Shown here: positions 5,348-7,110 of the stretch, piece after piece
Position numbering within the stretch: the stretch's first letter is position 1
Layout of the letters: each line of letters starts with the position of its first letter
NCBI GenBank assembly: GCA_023247285.1
Contig: JAHFGU010000080.1
Location: 1-7,110, forward strand
Source of the DNA: Candidatus Omnitrophota bacterium
Lineage (GTDB): Bacteria > Omnitrophota > Koll11 > Aquiviventales > Aquiviventaceae
DNA: 7,110 bases
Direction of reading: 5' to 3'
The notes under the pieces: model-generated
Told to the model about the DNA's origin: nothing
The model's database searches: none
The model's input: the letters and a program-made list of their open reading frames with translations, nothing else
Program-made: the position numbers and the translations under genes

Positions 5348-6907
5348 TCACAGTCCCCAGCGCGAGAGGACGTGGTCGAGCCGCTGCCAGGCCGGGTGCA
5401 GCAGCCGCCGGTTCACGCGCTTGAGCTGCGTTTCCGGCGAGACCCAGCCGCGCATCCGCCGGCGTTTGGCGGCCACGTCATCGGTGGTCAGGATGGTCGA
5501 GATGCTGCCGAGCACCGGCACGCCCAGCACCGCCTGCAGGTCGTCGGCCGTGACGAACGAATCATCGAGGTACTCGCCGGCGAAGACCGCCGTCGTGCCG
5601 ACCAGGATGCCCACCAGCAGCGAGCCGAAGAAGAAGAGCCACAGGTTCGGGAAGACCGGGGCCAGCGGCAGGCGGGCCGGCTCGACCACTTTGAACTTGG
5701 TGCCCTCGTCCGACTTGCCCAGCCGCTGCGTGATGCGGGCCTGCTCCAGGCGCTGCTTCATGTCGAGGTAGGTCTTGCGGTTGATCTCGGTGTCGCGCTC
5801 GAGGCGGGCCATCTCCTGCTCCTGGCGCGGACCCAGCGTCAGCGACACCATGCGCGCGTCGCTGGCCACGCGCGGCGGCGGCGCAGCAGCGAAGCCGGGC
5901 CCGGGTGCTGGCGCGCCGGGCGATGCCGCGACCGCGGTGGCTTCCACGCCGCCCCCCGGCGCTGCCGAGGGGCGCACCACCTGCACTGCGGCGCTATCGA
6001 GGCGCTCCACCCACATCTGATACGCTTCCTTGGCGCTGCGCAGCTTGGGATCCGGCGATGGCGCAGGCGCTGACGCGTCGAGCATGGCGGCCATGTCGGC
6101 GTAGATCTCCGGGTTCTGCCCCTTTGCCATGGCCGCGACGATCACGCGCTTGATCTCTTCGTTGCGCCGCCGCTTCAGCTCCTCGATCTGGCGCTTGACC
6201 TGGATCACCGTCGGATGCTCCTCCGTATTCTCGACGAGGAGCTGGGCAAGGGTGACTTCGAGGTTGATGAGCTGGTCGTTGAGCTGCATGGCCACGGGCA
6301 TGTCCATCGTGTGGAGCTCCCTGAACTCCCGCAGCTTCAGCTCTGATTCCTCCAGCTTCTTGCGGTAGACGTCCAGCTCGCTGCCGATGAAGGTGATCGC
6401 CGCCTGGGCCTCGTCGTGCTGGGACTCCATGTTGCGCTCGAGATAGACCTCGGTGATGGTGTTGACGACCTGCTGGGTGAGCCGCGGCTCCGCCCCGTCA
6501 TACGAGATCTTGATCAGGCTCCCGTGCCCGGCGAACACCACGTGGAGGTTCTTCTGGATTTTCCCGATCAGGGATTCGAGCTCGCCCGGGTTATGCACGT
6601 CTTTGTCGAGGCCTAGTTTGTGCACCAGGCGGCTGAGGCTGGTCCAGCCCAGCAGCTGGTCCACGATGGTCCGCATCCGCTGCTCGACATTGGTCGCGAT
6701 CGCCACCCCGCTGATCAGGGGATTCATGATCTCCGGCGTCTCGACCAGCACCGCCGCCTCGGCCCGGTAGACCTTGGGCAGCACCATGCCGGTGGTCATC
6801 GCCGCGGCCACGATGAGGACGCAAGGGAGGATGAACCACCAGCGCCGGCGGATGATCACCGCCAGGTAGTCTTGCCAGAGAATCTGCGTGTCGTCTTTGC
6901 CAATCAT
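5348..6907 (-). CDS. GumC/Wzz-type polysaccharide chain-length determinant (XrtA-system-like)
   Basis: Inner-membrane polysaccharide co-polymerase of 519 residues that sets polymer length and links the cytoplasmic tyrosine kinase to the periplasm and the outer-membrane channel. Seen directly: a short cytoplasmic N-terminus, first membrane segment at about 24-44, the Wzz-like region with YRAEAAVLVETPEI (47-60), periplasmic coiled coil from about 160 to 260 including EEHPTVIQVKRQIEEL (229-244), the GNVR-like part LERDTEINRKTYLDMKQRLEQARI (369-392), VVEPARLPLAPVFPN (407-421) before the second membrane segment at about 422-443, then a ~75-residue cytoplasmic tail containing LGVPVLGSIS. There is no Walker motif in the tail; the kinase is a separate gene (2535-3449), as in CpsC/CpsD-type systems. 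Residues 310-346 are an Ala/Pro/Gly-rich insert within the periplasmic part. The ATG at 6905-6907 shares a base with the upstream export-gene stop (TGATG). Confidence 0.93.
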   Translation of the reverse strand: MIGKDDTQILWQDYLAVIIRRRWWFILPCVLIVAAAMTTGMVLPKVYRAEAAVLVETPEIMNPLISGVAIATNVEQRMRTIVDQLLGWTSLSRLVHKLGLDKDVHNPGELESLIGKIQKNLHVVFAGHGSLIKISYDGAEPRLTQQVVNTITEVYLERNMESQHDEAQAAITFIGSELDVYRKKLEESELKLREFRELHTMDMPVAMQLNDQLINLEVTLAQLLVENTEEHPTVIQVKRQIEELKRRRNEEIKRVIVAAMAKGQNPEIYADMAAMLDASAPAPSPDPKLRSAKEAYQMWVERLDSAAVQVVRPSAAPGGGVEATAVAASPGAPAPGPGFAAAPPPRVASDARMVSLTLGPRQEQEMARLERDTEINRKTYLDMKQRLEQARITQRLGKSDEGTKFKVVEPARLPLAPVFPNLWLFFFGSLLVGILVGTTAVFAGEYLDDSFVTADDLQAVLGVPVLGSISTILTTDDVAAKRRRMRGWVSPETQLKRVNRRLLHPAWQRLDHVLSRWGL

Positions 6908-7110
6908 CAGAGCGCAGCCAGCGCCGCCACGCCGCCTGCGTGGCCGGCCGGGCTGAGCAGCTCGTTGAGGAAGTCGTTGATCCCGCCCCAGACCGTCGTG
7001 GGGATCACGACGATATCGCCGGCCACGAGGTCGATGTTCTCCTTCATGATCCCCTTGTAGAGGATCCGCTGCAGGTCGATGATGCGGAAGCTGGGGTTGG
7101 CCGGGTCGGA
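6907..7110 (-). CDS. Wza-like polysaccharide biosynthesis/export protein, C-terminal fragment (5' part outside window)
   Basis: The last 67 codons of a gene entering from the right edge. Seen directly: FRIIDLQRILYKGIMKENIDLVAGDIVVIPTT, matching the end of the SLBB-type repeat in Wza/GumB/KpsD-like outer-membrane export proteins, where a glycan-exit channel subunit ends in a pattern like 'L..GD.V.VP'. A short tail (INDFLNELLSPAGHAGGVAALAAL) follows. The TGA at 6907-6909 overlaps the chain-length determinant start by one base. The partner relation with GumC/Wzz-type proteins is well known for this family, and the adjacency supports the call. Signal peptide and lipobox, if any, lie outside the window. 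Confidence 0.85.
   Translation of the reverse strand, partial: SDPANPSFRIIDLQRILYKGIMKENIDLVAGDIVVIPTTVWGGINDFLNELLSPAGHAGGVAALAAL

Noticed and set aside
5345..6073. Plus-strand open frame of about 242 codons opposite the chain-length determinant
   Set aside because: It has His/Arg-rich low-complexity composition, no family resemblance, and is antisense to a recognised gene.

Overview
The window is a single block of genes, all read from the minus strand. It encodes machinery for making and exporting a surface polysaccharide in a Gram-negative, GC-rich bacterium (roughly 60-70% GC in the stretches I counted by hand). The Gram-negative envelope is inferred from the end of an outer-membrane polysaccharide export (Wza-type) protein, a GumC/Wzz-type inner-membrane protein with a long periplasmic coiled coil, and a Wzm/Wzt-type ABC exporter. 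I cannot name the phylum from sequence alone. No gene on the plus strand is convincing.

In transcription order (high to low coordinates) the genes are: the 3' end of a Wza-like export protein (6907-7110); a GumC/Wzz-type chain-length determinant (5348-6907); a four-helix-bundle (S23/IVP family) gene framed by inverted GGAATG heptamer arrays (4896-5309); an ExeA-like AAA ATPase of the XrtA/PEP-CTERM-associated type (4075-4896); an uncharacterised coiled-coil protein (3446-4078); a CpsD/CapB-type tyrosine autokinase (2535-3449); a small diacylglycerol/undecaprenol kinase (2134-2535); and, after a 57-base gap with its own ribosome binding site, a Wzm-type ABC permease (1294-2076), a SAM-dependent methyltransferase (530-1294) and the 5' part of a Wzt-type ATP-binding protein (1-525, cut by the window edge). 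Most junctions are 1-4 base start/stop overlaps (TGATG, ATGA or TAATG), so the whole set is probably one translationally coupled operon.

The likely logic is as follows. The autokinase and chain-length protein control polymer length and export through the Wza-like channel, with the AAA ATPase and coiled-coil protein as accessory cytoplasmic factors. The small lipid kinase could maintain the undecaprenyl-phosphate carrier pool. The ABC permease/ATPase pair flips a finished lipid-linked glycan, and the methyltransferase between them could modify or cap that glycan. The chain-length protein, AAA ATPase and tyrosine kinase together resemble the core set seen in exosortase (XrtA)-linked exopolysaccharide loci, although no exosortase lies in this window.

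The most unusual parts are the four-helix-bundle cassette with inverted repeat ends sitting inside the operon, whose coding frame runs through one repeat into a TAATG junction with the ATPase, and the coiled-coil protein, whose first 15 residues match the start of the neighbouring tyrosine kinase.
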